This document shows, piece by piece, positions 22,401-34,269 of a stretch of 64,000 nucleotides of DNA (within the stretch, counting starts at the first letter, position 1; the number at the start of each line of letters is the position of its first letter). A program made the position numbers and the translations under genes. Location: positions 32,398,001-32,462,000 of the forward strand of contig CM060843.1 in assembly GCA_030762175.1 (NCBI GenBank). The letters are read 5' to 3'. The stretch comes from Metallyticus violacea. Lineage: Eukaryota; Arthropoda; Insecta; Mantodea; Metallyticidae. The notes beneath the pieces were generated by a model. That model made no database searches. It was not told the origin of the DNA and worked only from the letters and a program-made list of their open reading frames with translations.

Positions 22401-22569
22401 TGTTACTATGACTGCTAAGATTCTAGAATAAAGTAGTGAATCAATGCTTCATTACTAATCACTGTGGCTTTAAAAATTGTTTTATTTCTTCAAACAGGAT
22501 GACTGACCTCTTGCATACACACCACTGTATTTTCATGAAACCTTTCTATTTTTCAAATGCTTTTATGAT

Positions 22570-22965
22570 GGCTTCTGCACTGTCAAAGTTGAGATCTACA
22601 GCGACTAGCTATATGGGACGTTTTTCTTCTGTGAGAAGACTTGTGACTGGTACATCTTATTGGATATGTTTCAGTTGTGGCTGTTTCCACAAGTGATTGC
22701 TGATTCTGTAGATTTTCTTCCAACAAGATGGGGCACTCCATCATTGGAACATCAAACATTCATCAATATGTAAATGATGAACTTCCGCATTGCTGGATTG
22801 GGTGTGTTGGTGAGAATGATGTAGCTCAGTTCCCTTGGCCTCCCCAGATCACCTGATCTAACACCTTGTGACTTCTACCTTTGGGGGTTCATTAAGGTCC
22901 TTGTTTATGTACCCCCACTGCCAAGGACACTAAATAGAGCTCAGAGAATGCATTGAGGCTAATAT
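22570..22965 (+). pseudogene. Tc1/mariner-like transposase C-terminal fragment
   Basis: Degenerate frames read FQQDGAPHHWNIKH (second catalytic Asp), SPDLTPCDFYLWGF (third Asp region) and YVPPLPRTLN near 22910. It is an inverted copy of the segment at 23185-23540; the two lie tail to tail. The plus copy lacks everything upstream of the middle of the catalytic domain. Confidence 0.72.
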
Positions 22966-23049
22966 AAATTATTCATTTATTTCCAAAATGCTATATTTTC
23001 TAAAGTATTACAAAAGTATTACAAGTATGATTGATATATGAAAAGAACC

Positions 23050-24165
23050 ATAAACTCACCAAGTTTTTTCATACTCTACAAATGTTTTATGTGTGCCCCT
23101 TGGGTCACCAACACACATCCAGATGGTAGTCAGGCTCGTTCCACACATTTTGTAGCACCATCTTGTCAATGATCATTACTGCAGCATCAATGCATTCTCT
23201 GAGCTCTATTTAGTGTCCTTGGCAGTGGGGGTACATAAACAAGGACCTTAATGAACCCCCAAAGGTAGAAGTCACAAGGTGTTAGATCAGGTGATCTGGG
23301 GAGGCCAAGGGAACTGAGCTACATCATTCTCACCAACACACCCAATCCAGCAATGCGGAAGTTCATCATTTACATATTGATGAATGTTTGATGTTCCAAT
23401 GATGGAGTGCCCCATCTTGTTGGAAGAAAATCTACAGAATCAGCAATCACTTGTGGAAACAGCCACAACTGAAACATATCCAATAAGATATACCAGTCAC
23501 AGTCTTCTCACAGAAGAAAAACGGCCCATATAGCTCGACTGTAACATTGCACAGAAAACATTCACCTTCGACAAATCTCTTTCAAGTGTTACAATTGCAC
23601 AAGGATTTTCAGTGCTCCACAATCTCACACTGGGACGATTAACCTTCACGAATAAATGAAATGTTGCTTCATCACTGAATATCAACTTGGTGACAAAATC
23701 TTTATTCTCCTCCAATGTTTCCTGTTGTGACGCAAAATTTCAGGTGCCAGCCTTAATCTTCCAGCATTAATTGTTGCAGGAGCTGCAGATGGTACAATAT
23801 GAAATGTAACCAGCATTGCAAAATCTTTCATACAGTTTGCTTTAGTAGTCCAAGTTCAGACTGTTGATTTTTGTAGTCTATGCATTAAACTCTCCTTCAC
23901 TCTCTCCACTGTTCCATCTAACACTTTTGGTCGACCAGTGCTTTTCCATTTACACAGACAACCAATGTACTTAAATAGCCGATACACTGCAAAAGGCTGT
24001 TTACATGGTGGTTCTTTTCCATACTCTCTTCTAAATGCTCATGGTACAGCCATAACAGACTAACTTCTCGCATATTCCAACACATAAAGAGTCTTTTCTT
24101 GCTTTATCAGCATTTTGTAAAGCCAGTGAACTTGTGCTGCCAACTGGTGCACACTTTGAAAATGA
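23050..24165 (-). pseudogene. Tc1/mariner-like transposase, nearly full length
   Basis: Minus strand, N-terminus near 24160. Order: an HTH region with CLCKWKSTGRPKVLDGTVE near 23970-23915; TKLIFSDEATFHLF near 23705-23665 (first Asp); WSTENPCAIVTLERDLSKVN; then in other frames the QQDGAP-type, SPDLTPCD (third Asp) and PPLPRTLN segments near 23420-23220. Several frame changes make it inactive. The C-terminal part is duplicated in inverted form at 22570-22965. Confidence 0.78.
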
Positions 24166-24620
24166 ATGAGTCATACAGTAGCCCTGTAAGTAATGCAATG
24201 TTCTCCTTGCATGAACAGTGGTTGTTGGAGTGGTTTAAACTTCATAACCAATGATCAAATAGTTCATTCTTAACTTTTTCTCTTTTCCCTTTCTAAAGAT
24301 TTTAATTACTAAAGTAAATTCATTGTTTTGAATTTGTGCAAAATTTCTGATGGATAAGACTTTTTTTCTCACAAAAAATGTAAATATATTTATTGCTCTG
24401 TAGCATTTTCAGTAGTTCATTCCTTTGTAAAACCCAAAAAACAACACAAAATGAGATACTATTGCTATTGGTATTGCTACTCTAAATGTCCTAAGTTTGT
24501 TTTTATGCAAAAAAAATCAAGTCTTATTTATATTTGAAACTTCTTGTATGACAATTTACTATTAATAATTTACCAAGATTGAGTTCATTTCTACAGCACA
24601 AAGATCATATATTTCCTTAC

Positions 24621-24676
24621 CGATATGTTTCCTTTTCTTTCAAATTCCAAGTAGGTCTCAACTACGTTTACATCCC
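24621..24676 (-). CDS. SCCPDH: SCCPDH-like oxidoreductase, second recognised exon
   Basis: Minus-strand exon of 56 nt with acceptor ttctctag| and donor |gtaagg. Its first two bases complete a Gly codon begun by the last base of the exon at 26609-26738, and it ends in phase 0, matching the exon at 10219-10349. It encodes GDVNVVETYLEFERKGNIS, which aligns with the segment of SCCPDH-type proteins beginning at the VES/VETYL motif. The short length and perfect phase agreement on both sides are the main support. Confidence 0.87.
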
Positions 24677-25199
24677 CTAGAGAAAAGAAAAAGTTATATA
24701 TACATATAGAATAGTGAAAACAATAATCTGTATATTTTAATATAACTGGAAAATGTAGTGCAAGCAAGCACAATGAGGCAGATATAATATTTTAATAAAA
24801 TACACTAAAATGTAGATCTATGGAATTATTTAAAATATCAAAGCATTTAAAAGGATCACATTATTTCACACATGACTAAGTAGTTGCAAAATATTAGCTT
24901 AAATATACAGTTTACATTTAAATCAACCCCACCGCATGAAACATTTACCTCTGGTTTAACACCCAACAAAATGCAGGAGAAGGAAACACCCTTACAGTGG
25001 AGCATTAGCTAGTATTCAGTTCAATGATTTATACGGAATTTAAGTATCAACAATTGAGGGTATACTTAGCAACTTATGCACTGCCATACGTTATGAAGTT
25101 GGAATGTATGCATCAAAGTGTTACATATTCTTATTGAGCACATTCATTGCAAGGTCAACATTTTGAATTCAAATTTGTATTTGAATCTTGGTAGCACTG

Positions 25200-26300
25200 T
25201 TTCTGTATATAATCATATGAGAGGCTTTCTAACAGTGCTCCACCTGATCAAGAAAGCACAAGATTTAAGAAAAATAATTTTTTAATTTTTCAACATAATC
25301 ATCTTGTAAATCAATATATTTAGTCTGATGATTTCAAACTATTTAATTATCTCAGTAACAACATTATCCAACTGTGAAAAAAATAAGTGTCTGTCTCAGC
25401 ATCATTTGATGCGAATCTTCATTCACCCAGCTATTTCTTCGGGTTTGAGAACAAAAAGCAATCATTGGGATAAAATCCAGCAAATATTGCAGATGTGGAG
25501 AACTTGGAAGCAATTTTGCACCAACAACCCCAGACATGTGTGAAGGCACATTATCCTGATGAAAGAGAACTTTCTTTTTCACAAGTTGTGGACATTTAGC
25601 CTGAATAGCCTAAAAGCACACAAAATGAGAACCTCAGAAAACTGCAGTCATGACTTTTCCTGTATATGGAAATGTTTTTGTTTTCTTTGGTGCACTTTTA
25701 CCTGTTACTAACTACTGTTTTGGACTGCTCCTTTTTCTTTGGCGTGTAGTGATGAATTCGTGTTTTATCTACTGTTAAGAAACATCAAAGAAACTCACTG
25801 GAATTATAATTAAACAAGTCTAAACACTTGTTAGAATATGCTTTTGGTCCATTGTTAACAAACTGGCAGCCATCAAGCAGAAAACTTTCTCATTACCCAA
25901 AACTTTAAGTAAAATGTAGTGAACACTATCTATCAAAGTCTTTACAATGTCAGCCAACTCGCATAGCTTCAATCAGCAATCATTGAGTAAGGCATTATGG
26001 ATTTTTTCACAATCTCAACAGCTGTAGAAGTTTTGGGATGCCATGAGTGCTAATCATCCTGAATAGATGTACAACCATGCTTAAATTCAGTAGCCCATTT
26101 TTTAACAATCAAAAACAAAGGGGAAGAATCCTTAAATGCAGAATCTAACTTCTTTGGCATTTCTGTTGGGGGTTAAGCCCTTCAAAACAAAGTACTTTAT
26201 TACAGCTCATATTTCAGCTTTGTCCATTTTGTAGAAAATGTTAACACTAGTTTGTACAATCATCGCAAACAAGTGACTATACTGGCATATCTGAAAGTTT
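25200..26300 (-). pseudogene. Mariner transposase pseudogene
   Basis: Minus strand from an N-terminus near 26240 (MDKAEIRAVIKYFVLKGLTP) to a C-terminus near 25250. The clearest part is 25582-25364 with KKKVLFHQDNVPSHMS, the second-Asp motif of mariner transposases, and DFIPMIAFCSQ in place of the usual third-Asp motif. Stops and frameshifts are numerous. It sits inside the SCCPDH-like intron between the exons at 24.6 and 26.6 kb. Terminal repeats were not resolved. Confidence 0.75.
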
Positions 26301-26608
26301 ACAACTCAACATCTAATGGATAATACTTAACAACTATCACAGTAATTTGACCATCTTCATGGTATCTGAGTCAGGTCGAGAACTTTTAGAATATCCCTTG
26401 CATAAAATCTGAACAAAGATGATTGCAGGTCTCTCAAGATAACAAAAGTTGTTAGACCTTGGCAGTGAGTGGCTTAAATAGAAACCTTTGTTGATATTTT
26501 TTATCATATATAAAAAATATAATAATTTTAATATATTTTGATGCAATACTCACACTCAACACTTTCAAAATTCTGTTTCAAAATTATGAAACAGAATCAA
26601 AAATTTAC

Positions 26609-26738
26609 CTTCAAATTTTTTTTGAAGATAAACTGTTCCAATGTCACAAGGGACACTATCAAATCCACAAGCACTGACAACATATACACCTTTTTCTTCT
26701 GCTGCTTTGTGATATTCCAGCTGCATTCTCTCCATGTA
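26609..26738 (-). CDS. SCCPDH: SCCPDH-like oxidoreductase, first recognised exon
   Basis: Minus-strand exon of 130 nt with a strong polypyrimidine tract and acceptor tttcccag| and donor |gtaaat. It starts in phase 0 and ends one base into a Gly codon. It encodes YMERMQLEYHKAAEEKGVYV, then VSACGFDSVPCDIGTVYLQKK. GFDSVPCD is the conserved motif of saccharopine dehydrogenase-like oxidoreductases, in the second part of the Rossmann-type domain. Upstream exons (dinucleotide-binding N-terminus, ~150 residues) were not found in the window. Confidence 0.9.
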
Positions 26739-26739
26739 C

Positions 26740-27487
26740 TGGGAAAAAAAAAAAATTGTAATTTGTGATTCAACATCATTCATAACAATAATCAGCTCTG
26801 TAATAATTCAACTAATTTTATGCAGTTTATGAAGCTATAAAAAATTACAAAATATCTAAGTGCCTCAATGATCTACCAGTAGGTTTCAATTAAATTAAGA
26901 ATTTGTCCCACATGTCCATTTTGTTCCTCAGTCACAAGCTGCAAGCTGTTTAAGTAAAATTTAGAGATGGGTTGATACCAAATGTTCTCGATACTCTATA
27001 CCTATCATATTTTTAGTCTTGCCACTTAATACTTTAATTCTATAATACGTTTTATAAAATAAAATATATTTCTCATCTTATTTATTTTAAGAGTATTAAT
27101 ATATCAAACAAATAGATCTGAATTTCCTTACTCATATAGGGAATTTTTATAATTAAGACACTTTAAAGACTTTATCCTGATGAGACTCTAGATTAAAACA
27201 ATATATATATATTAAATATTTAAATAGCAAATGGCATGTTGCCACTCACAGAATCCAACTGAACTCCAACCAAACATTCTATAAGTCATAAGTCATCTCC
27301 TGCTAAGCAAGAAACTAAACAGTATTAAGAAGAAGACTAAGAATGAAAACAAGAAGATAGATGTTTTAAATTTAAAACTAATACAGTGAAGCAACTAATA
27401 CTTTCTTAATTAGCAGTTAACTTACCCAGCTAATTAAGAATATAGAATGTTTTATTTATACTAACAGAGTTAAGACAAATAAGACCT
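26740..27487. other. Intronic DNA, no gene recognised
   Basis: AT-rich stretch upstream (on the minus strand) of the first recognised SCCPDH-like exon. No coding family or shared repeat seen. Confidence 0.45.
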
Positions 27488-27780
27488 TCTCTCCCACTCA
27501 TTGATTTGTTTTATTTACAGATACTCTTTAACATCTCTGGCATCAGTGTCCCATTCATTTCAAGGAGTGAAACTGATGTAAACTTTGCTCAGAGGCCTCT
27601 TCTTTCAGGCATGAGGTTCTTTGGGACCCCTGGCTTTACTTCCCTGCGAAGGAAGTCATACTTAGAATTCTTATGCCCAAAAAAATCCATCGACCCTGGC
27701 TGGGATTAAACCCACTATCCTGGGTTTACAACGCAAGTATGGTTATCACTAGACCACCAGGACCAACTCTCTCCCACTCA
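27488..27780 (-). mobile_element. tRNA-derived SINE (family S1) with 13-bp target duplications
   Basis: The body at 27501-27767 is flanked by tctctcccactca at 27488-27500 and 27768-27780. Read on the minus strand it starts with tggtcctggtggtctagtga, has gttgtaaacccaggatag and a B-box region gtttaatcccagcc, then the S1 core and tail. The perfect 13-bp duplication makes the boundaries firm. Confidence 0.88.
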
Positions 27781-28039
27781 GTAAGTCTTAAACAAATACA
27801 TACATGTATTGATAAAATGCACCTGCGTTTCAGATCATAAGCATTTAGGCTACCGAGTCTTGTACAATAATGCTGTCAAATAAGCATCATAAGAAAATGT
27901 GTAGATATGAAGTTATTTGAAGGTAAAAATGCAATGCATAACTTACTGAGTAAAACACGTGTTTAAATTGATATTACATTGGTAAATTATTAGAAACAAG
28001 AAAGATCAGTATTAATTAAAATCATTAATTGGAACATTG

Positions 28040-30540
28040 CACAGTGAAGGTAATCATATATTAAGATCATTGTGTGATTGAGTTGAACTAACACTCTTTT
28101 GCTCTACTTGTTTAAATATGTAGAACCGGTTTCAAAAACCCTTCATTCACATTGTCAGCCCTATTGTCGACTGGAGGATAAACCATTATGTTGTTGGGAT
28201 GAGTAATCTCTGCTCTAGTGGAGGAATGATGAACTTGAAGTTTATGTTTTCATCCCTGGAAGTGTCAAAGTTCATTAAACTGTCTTTGTACTTGTAAATG
28301 TAGATTTTCTCCAATGTTCCTAATTCTATAGGTCCTTGCAATGATTTTAATAATTTTGTTTTTTTCAATATGTCGTGGTTTTCTGTCTAGAAATGCGATG
28401 GCATAGCCGATTTCTCCAAGTGCTTGTATTTTATGTTTCTGAAATGTTCTTTTAACCATGTGCCCATGTTTCTCTTTGTTTTTACAATGTAGATTTTTCC
28501 ACACTCTGCACAACTTAATTTTATAAATATTTGCTTTTTTCTCTTGTGGAATACTGTCATTAACATCAGGAGATTTTTAACATTAAATCTGTTTACAGGT
28601 GCTAACCTGATATTAAAATCTTTAAGAATATTCTGAAATTTTTTGTAGCCCATGGATGATATGTGAATTTTTTAAAAATTAGCTATCTTTTTGTGTTGAA
28701 AGTGTTTTGGTTTCTTTAATGAGTTTTTGCTTCTTATTATTACCATTTTCAACTACTGTTCTTTCTATTTGTTTATATTCTTTAAGGTATTCTTCTTAAT
28801 TTTGAGGTGGACTAGCCGTTGTGTTAAGTTGTTGATAACTGCATGTTTGTGCATTGTGGGGTTAAAACTGTCAGCTTTGATGTGATTGTATGCATTGTAT
28901 TCTTTCTGTATATTCCAAATTCCAGGTTTTCTTAACGTTTCATTATTTTTATGTCCAAGAAAGGTAACATGTTATTTCTTTCAGTTATGTATGTGAATGA
29001 AATGTTTTTATCTTGTAAATTCAGAACTTTTATGGCATCATTAATCTTTTTGTTGACTATGGAAAACATATCGTCAACATATCTGTACCATATTTTAAAT
29101 ATGTATGGGAAAGCTGAGTTGATGTGTGTTTCATTTGCTCATGAAGAGATTAGCTAAAAATAGAGACAAGGGACTGCCCATAGTAAGTCTTGATTGTTGT
29201 TTATAAAATTTGCCCTTGAAAGAAAAATAGGATTAGTTTATGCAATTTCTATGAGATTAATGTATTCTTTTATGTGTGCATCATTAATTCTACTTATTCT
29301 TAGCCAATCTTGCAGATAAATTCATAGTTTATCTTTCGGCATGCTTGAAATTGTTGATTCTACATCGAAAGATATTAATGTGTCAGAAGGTTGCAATTTT
29401 ATATCCTTAATTTTTTTCTATTATGAAATGAATTATTTATGCTCCTGCTTTGAAATTTAGCTAGTGTCCTTAATCTGTCAGCTAGCCAATTTGCTAAATA
29501 AGGTGTATTAATATTGTTAACGATCCAGTCGTGTGAATTTTTGGCAAAGATATATTTTTGCTATTGTAGGGATGTTCTGTTTTATTTTATATTTTGTTCC
29601 TTTTGGGATAACGTTCAATTTTTTAATGCCTCATTCACTGAATTAATGCATCCCTTCAATGGATCTGAATGAATCTCAACATATTTGTTTTTATTTAGCA
29701 AATCTTGCATTCTATTATATTATTCTGTTTATCTAATATTACTATTCTGTTCCCTTTGCCGGCTTTTGTATAAATTACATCATTTGCATTAAATGATTTT
29801 ATTGGAGGTTTAATTTTTATTTCTTTTAACGCCTTTTCTGATTTGATTATAACTAATTTTTTCTATTGTTTAGCCCTACAACAGCTACTTCTAAATCTAC
29901 CAAATAATCTTCCATTTTATTGGAGTATTGGACACAAATTTTAGACCTTTATTTAAAAATGCTAGTTCTTCTTCCCTGAAAGTTTCTTTTGATAGATTTT
30001 CCACAAAATTCTGTTTGGGTGCTGGATTTTTATATTTCTTAGATTTTTAAATTAGATTTTTAAACTTTCCCTTTTTGATTGCTGACTTTTTTGTTTACCC
30101 AATATTGTATATGTTCTAAAGCTGTACTGATTAAGTTATCCCATACATATTAGGAAACATATTTCCTAACCTCTTTGAAATCTGTAAGTATTTTTCATAA
30201 AGTTTTAGATCTATATTTGCCAAACTTGTGTAATGCTTTATCTTTTATAATTGAATTACTTTTTTCTCTGCAGCTAATTGCTCGTGACTGTGATGGTTAT
30301 ACCTGATGATTTTTTGTAAGAGTTTTGGGCATATTTTGTTTCAGGCACAGGTTTAAAAAATGAATACCTGCTGAAATTAATCTGCTATTTCCTTTTAATT
30401 TTATATATTCTCTAATTTCTTTTCTCAAATTATGAAAATTTCAGTTGAAGTTATAAAGGTCATTGTATCTTTCGTGTGTATCATCCATCTGAGAATAGTT
30501 ACTGACAAACATATCCATATCAACTGTTCCTAGTGGCTAA
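28040..30540 (-). mobile_element. Penelope-like element, near full length but decayed
   Basis: Minus strand. The RT catalytic block reads WYRYVDDMFSIVNKK at about 29090-29050, followed by NMLPFLDIKIMK and EFGIYRKN (28965-28890). The endonuclease region spans about 28650-28270 (IFIKLSCAECGKIYIVKTKRN, IKYKHLEKSAMPSHF). In the GIY-YIG motif, YIV replaces YIG. N-terminal RT sequence continues to about 30500. Many stops and frameshifts. The 3' end (28040-28150) shares the terminus of the plus-strand partner at 30541-30965. Confidence 0.8.
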
Positions 30541-30965
30541 ACAAAGAGAAACATAAGCACACAGTTAAAAGAACATTCCAGAAATATAAAATATAAACAG
30601 TTAGAAAAATCAGCAATGGCATCGCTTCTGGATAGAAAACCACGACATATTGAAAAAAACAAAATTATTAAAATTAGTGCAAGGACCTATAGAATAAGCA
30701 ACATAGGAGAATTTCTACATTTACAAATACAAAAACAGTTTAATGAGCTTTGACACTTCCAGACCTGAAAACATAAACTTCAAGTTCATCACATCTCCAC
30801 CAGAGCAGAGATCACACATCCTAACAGCAGAATGATAAACCATTGTCCAGTCGACAATGGGAACGAAGGGTTTGTGAAACCGGTTATACATATTTAAACA
30901 AGTAAGTGGAGCAAAAGAGTTTCAGTTCAACTCAATCACCGAATGATCTTAATATAAGATCAATA
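30541..30965 (+). mobile_element. Truncated PLE copy, inverted partner of 28040-30540
   Basis: The plus strand begins in the endonuclease domain (acaaagagaaacataagcac) and runs to the terminus taaacaagtaagtggagc. The outer end is an inverted copy of 28040-28150. The hammerhead core is largely deleted: after tcgacaatggg the CTGATGA is missing, while gtttgtgaaaccggtt remains. Confidence 0.78.
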
Positions 30966-32820
30966 TTATTTAAAATTAGAGAAATAATTTAGAATGTTTA
31001 AGGTTAATTAAATTATTTTAAAAAAAAATTATACCAATAAATAATTTGCAAACATTCAATAAGCAAATGGACAGTCTTGCTGCACAAAATTATGAAATGG
31101 TGTTTCTTCCCCACCTCTGATACAGAACTGGAGCCTGTAGTAATTTTTTTCATCCATTTCTAGTTTCACTGCAGAACTTATGACACTGGATTGATTAAAG
31201 TGCTCCATCACAGAACCAGTGTCAGAGAGACAGTGTCTGGTGTCTCCATTTACTAGACAAGAAAAGGATTCTTGGATTTAATTTCTTCAAGATCCTACCC
31301 CAGTCATTTGGAGTATAGACATACTGGAAATGGTGACTTACATATTGCTCTACAAAGTCAAATTTTCTATCAGAGGGTAGCGAAATGTATCCAGCAATAG
31401 GAAAGACATGATGTACTTGTAGTTCTCTCCCAATTTACATAAATATTAGCATAAACCAACAACAGTTCAGTTTTTATTTTGACCAACATAATTAACTAAA
31501 TGATAAATTTCTCATATTTTATGCCATGCAAAATAAAGTGCTTTAGAATACCAATTCATCAAACCCCCATCCAGTAATACTTTCATCCCAATTGCAGAAA
31601 TACCCCTATTTCCAATCCCCTTCCAGCCATACGTTCACTCTAATAGCAGAAATACCCTTTGTTTTCAGAACAACCATAAACATTGGATTATAACAAAAGC
31701 ATTTTTTATTTAGAAAGCAAGACCACAAGATAATTTGGGGATAGGTAAAGTTTGCTAAATGTAAGTGCCAGTAATCATTGGGGGCATCATTTACAAAAGT
31801 TCATTTTCCTACAGCCTTCAAATGATGGAATTGTAGAGTTTTCCTTATTTACTTTGAACTTCCCTTAGTTTTTTTTCCGATTCTGCTTGCTCTATCTGTA
31901 TTTTGAGAATATCACATTCCTTATATGCAAATAATTTGGGGTTTCAAAATCAATGTTAAAGTCTTCATCAAATATTCTCCTAATTTATCATTAGAAACTG
32001 GGTTTTCTTTAATTCAGATCAATACTTCACATATTCTGAGTAAATTAACTCTATAGTACTCCATAGTCAGAAACACTTCATAAGTAAGATGATGTCCTGT
32101 ATTAGTCTGGACAGTCGCTTTTTTTTATTCTTTGTCCCATCTTTTTTTTAAAAATAAAACACGATGCCAAAATGTCCTTTTTTGTGGCAATTACTTACCG
32201 GCATAAAATGCTGTGAATAATAGTTCTTATAATGTACTACTAATCAGTTTCATGAAAAAATTAAAACTAACAAAGTAAAGCACTAAACTTTAGGTATTCA
32301 TTTTTTACACTAAGTAAAGCACTGTTTATATTATTGGCATACACCTGCAACAATGTGGGTGCTTCGCTTAGGGAAATATGGTAAACGATTGAAGTAGGCA
32401 ACAACAGAACTGTGACACTCTATGCTCTCTATGGTAAGATGATGTCAACTAAGTTATCATAATCACTCTATTTTATATGAATGCCGCCAACAATATTGAA
32501 AACTGCAAATACATTTGCTTCAGTCAAAAGAAATTCATTACAGATATGAGTATGGTAGAAATTCAGGGCACTCTTGTGTCCTGAATTTGTGAAGTACTAA
32601 AATACAGTGTACTTTTTATACACTGCAAGTGCTAAAATACTTGAAAATTATATGTAACCGCCAAAAAGGAAGTACATTTTGTGATCTACAGAAGGATTAA
32701 AAAACAATTTCTGACTCAAAATGTTCAATGCAATAAAAGTGTGCTTTATTTTCAATATAAACCATGGGGATGGGGGGGGGGGAGATTGGATATATCACAA
32801 CATATAAATAGTGAAATCAT
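30966..32820. other. No gene recognised; short PLE end remnant
   Basis: No coding family seen. 32284-32315 contains tttaggtattcattttttac, which matches the outer end of the PLE pair at 20.2-21.1 kb, so a small solo remnant is present. A G homopolymer lies at about 32769-32779. Confidence 0.5.
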
Positions 32821-32825
32821 AAAAG

Positions 32826-33780
32826 AATAGTGCATGCAAGCACATCTTATAGCACTGTATTGACTAATTTTTTCAAAAGTAAAAGTTTTGGTAAAAAAGA
32901 TATGAAATTAACAGCTGATGAAATAGCTTTTGCTTATCATACTGTCCAGCACAATAGATTAACTTCTAAACTTACTCAAAGTAATTTTACAAGCCAAAAT
33001 TTATATGTAACCATACTAGAGCCAAGATAATTGTACTAATGTTTTAATCTCCATATCTGAACTGAATCTGATTTACAGAGAGCTTTTTTATATCAATAGA
33101 GAACGAATGTATCGAACCATAAGGATGTAAAAATATTTCCATTGCTTTTTAGGTACTTAATCCTAATGAAGGAATTCAAGCTAAAATGTTGCATATTAAA
33201 TCTTTACCTGAAGAAACTTCAGAAACCAATGATATATTTTACAGTGAGTGTTTGGAAAATACTACCTTAAAAGAAAAAACAATTATTCTTTCTGCAGATA
33301 ATACAAACTGAAATTTTGGATAAAGGGAGTCAACAATGTCTTCACTAAACTGAAAGGAAGTTTAGGGCATAACTTACTTGGGGTTGGGTGTCTGCTTATA
33401 TAATTCACAATACTATGCAAATGGCTGCTGATATCCCTCCTATTGATATTGAACGCATTGTTTCTAAAATATATTCTTATTTCAATGTGTCTACTACAAG
33501 AGTTGAAAGTCTTAAAGAATCTGTTGACCAGGAGCACATACAAGTTTTAGGATATAGCAAAACAAGATGGCTTGCTTTACTCCCTGCAGCAGAACATCTT
33601 CTGATTATGTTTATTCCTCTGAAATCATATTTGAATCTCCAAACAAATGTCCACCTCTTATCTAACCATTCTTTGAAAATCCTTTAACAGAAGCTTGGCT
33701 GCACTGTCTTCACAACCAAGCATCAACTTTTGCCATTCAAAAAGTAGAGGGTGAAACAATTACAAACTTTTAGGTAATTT
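32826..33780 (+). pseudogene. hAT-like (BED zinc finger) transposase fragment
   Basis: Two open pieces. The first, 32830-33030, includes LTADEIAFAYHTVQHNRLTS, resembling the region after the zinc finger in BED/TTF hAT-like proteins. The second, 33388-33687, reads IHNTMQMAADIPPIDIERIV, SYFNVSTTRVESLKE and LGYSKTRWLALLPAAEHLL; the SKTRWL-type motif is typical of the hAT RNase H-like fold. The catalytic first Asp and dimerisation domains are not visible. Family level is well supported, identity of the element is not. Confidence 0.7.
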
Positions 33781-34269
33781 CTGTGTTACATAATTTAAAA
33801 ATTAATGAAGTTTCAAGGGTGAAGATTGATTCATAACATCAGCTGTCAGATCAATTCTTGGAAATTGGAAAAGTAGGGTTTATTATCAGAGATTGCAAAA
33901 TTTAAGCAGTATGTCTATACATTTTATTCAACTGCAGCTGAATATTTAAATAAATAATTAAGTGGTTTGAACCCATTGAGAGTTTATGGAACTACAGTTC
34001 GGTAACACTTAAAGCAGAGATACCCCAAAGGATATACAAAGTGGCTCCTTCATTCTATAATGGATGATTTCAGTCTGTATATGAATTGAATTTTTATTTT
34101 TTCTAATTTCCAATTTACATGCAGATATACATATAAATACTTTTCTTTTATAAATTCTCCTACCTTCTTGGAAACAATATCAAAAGCTAATTTTTTTATT
34201 AAATTTCTCCTATTAATATATCTATAAAATATATATAAGTTTAACAATTTCCTCATTAACTACTGGGCC

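Noticed and set aside
28951..29157. Plus-strand open frame inside the 28 kb PLE
   Set aside because: The minus strand in the same place encodes the RT block WYRYVDDMFSIV, so this is antisense.
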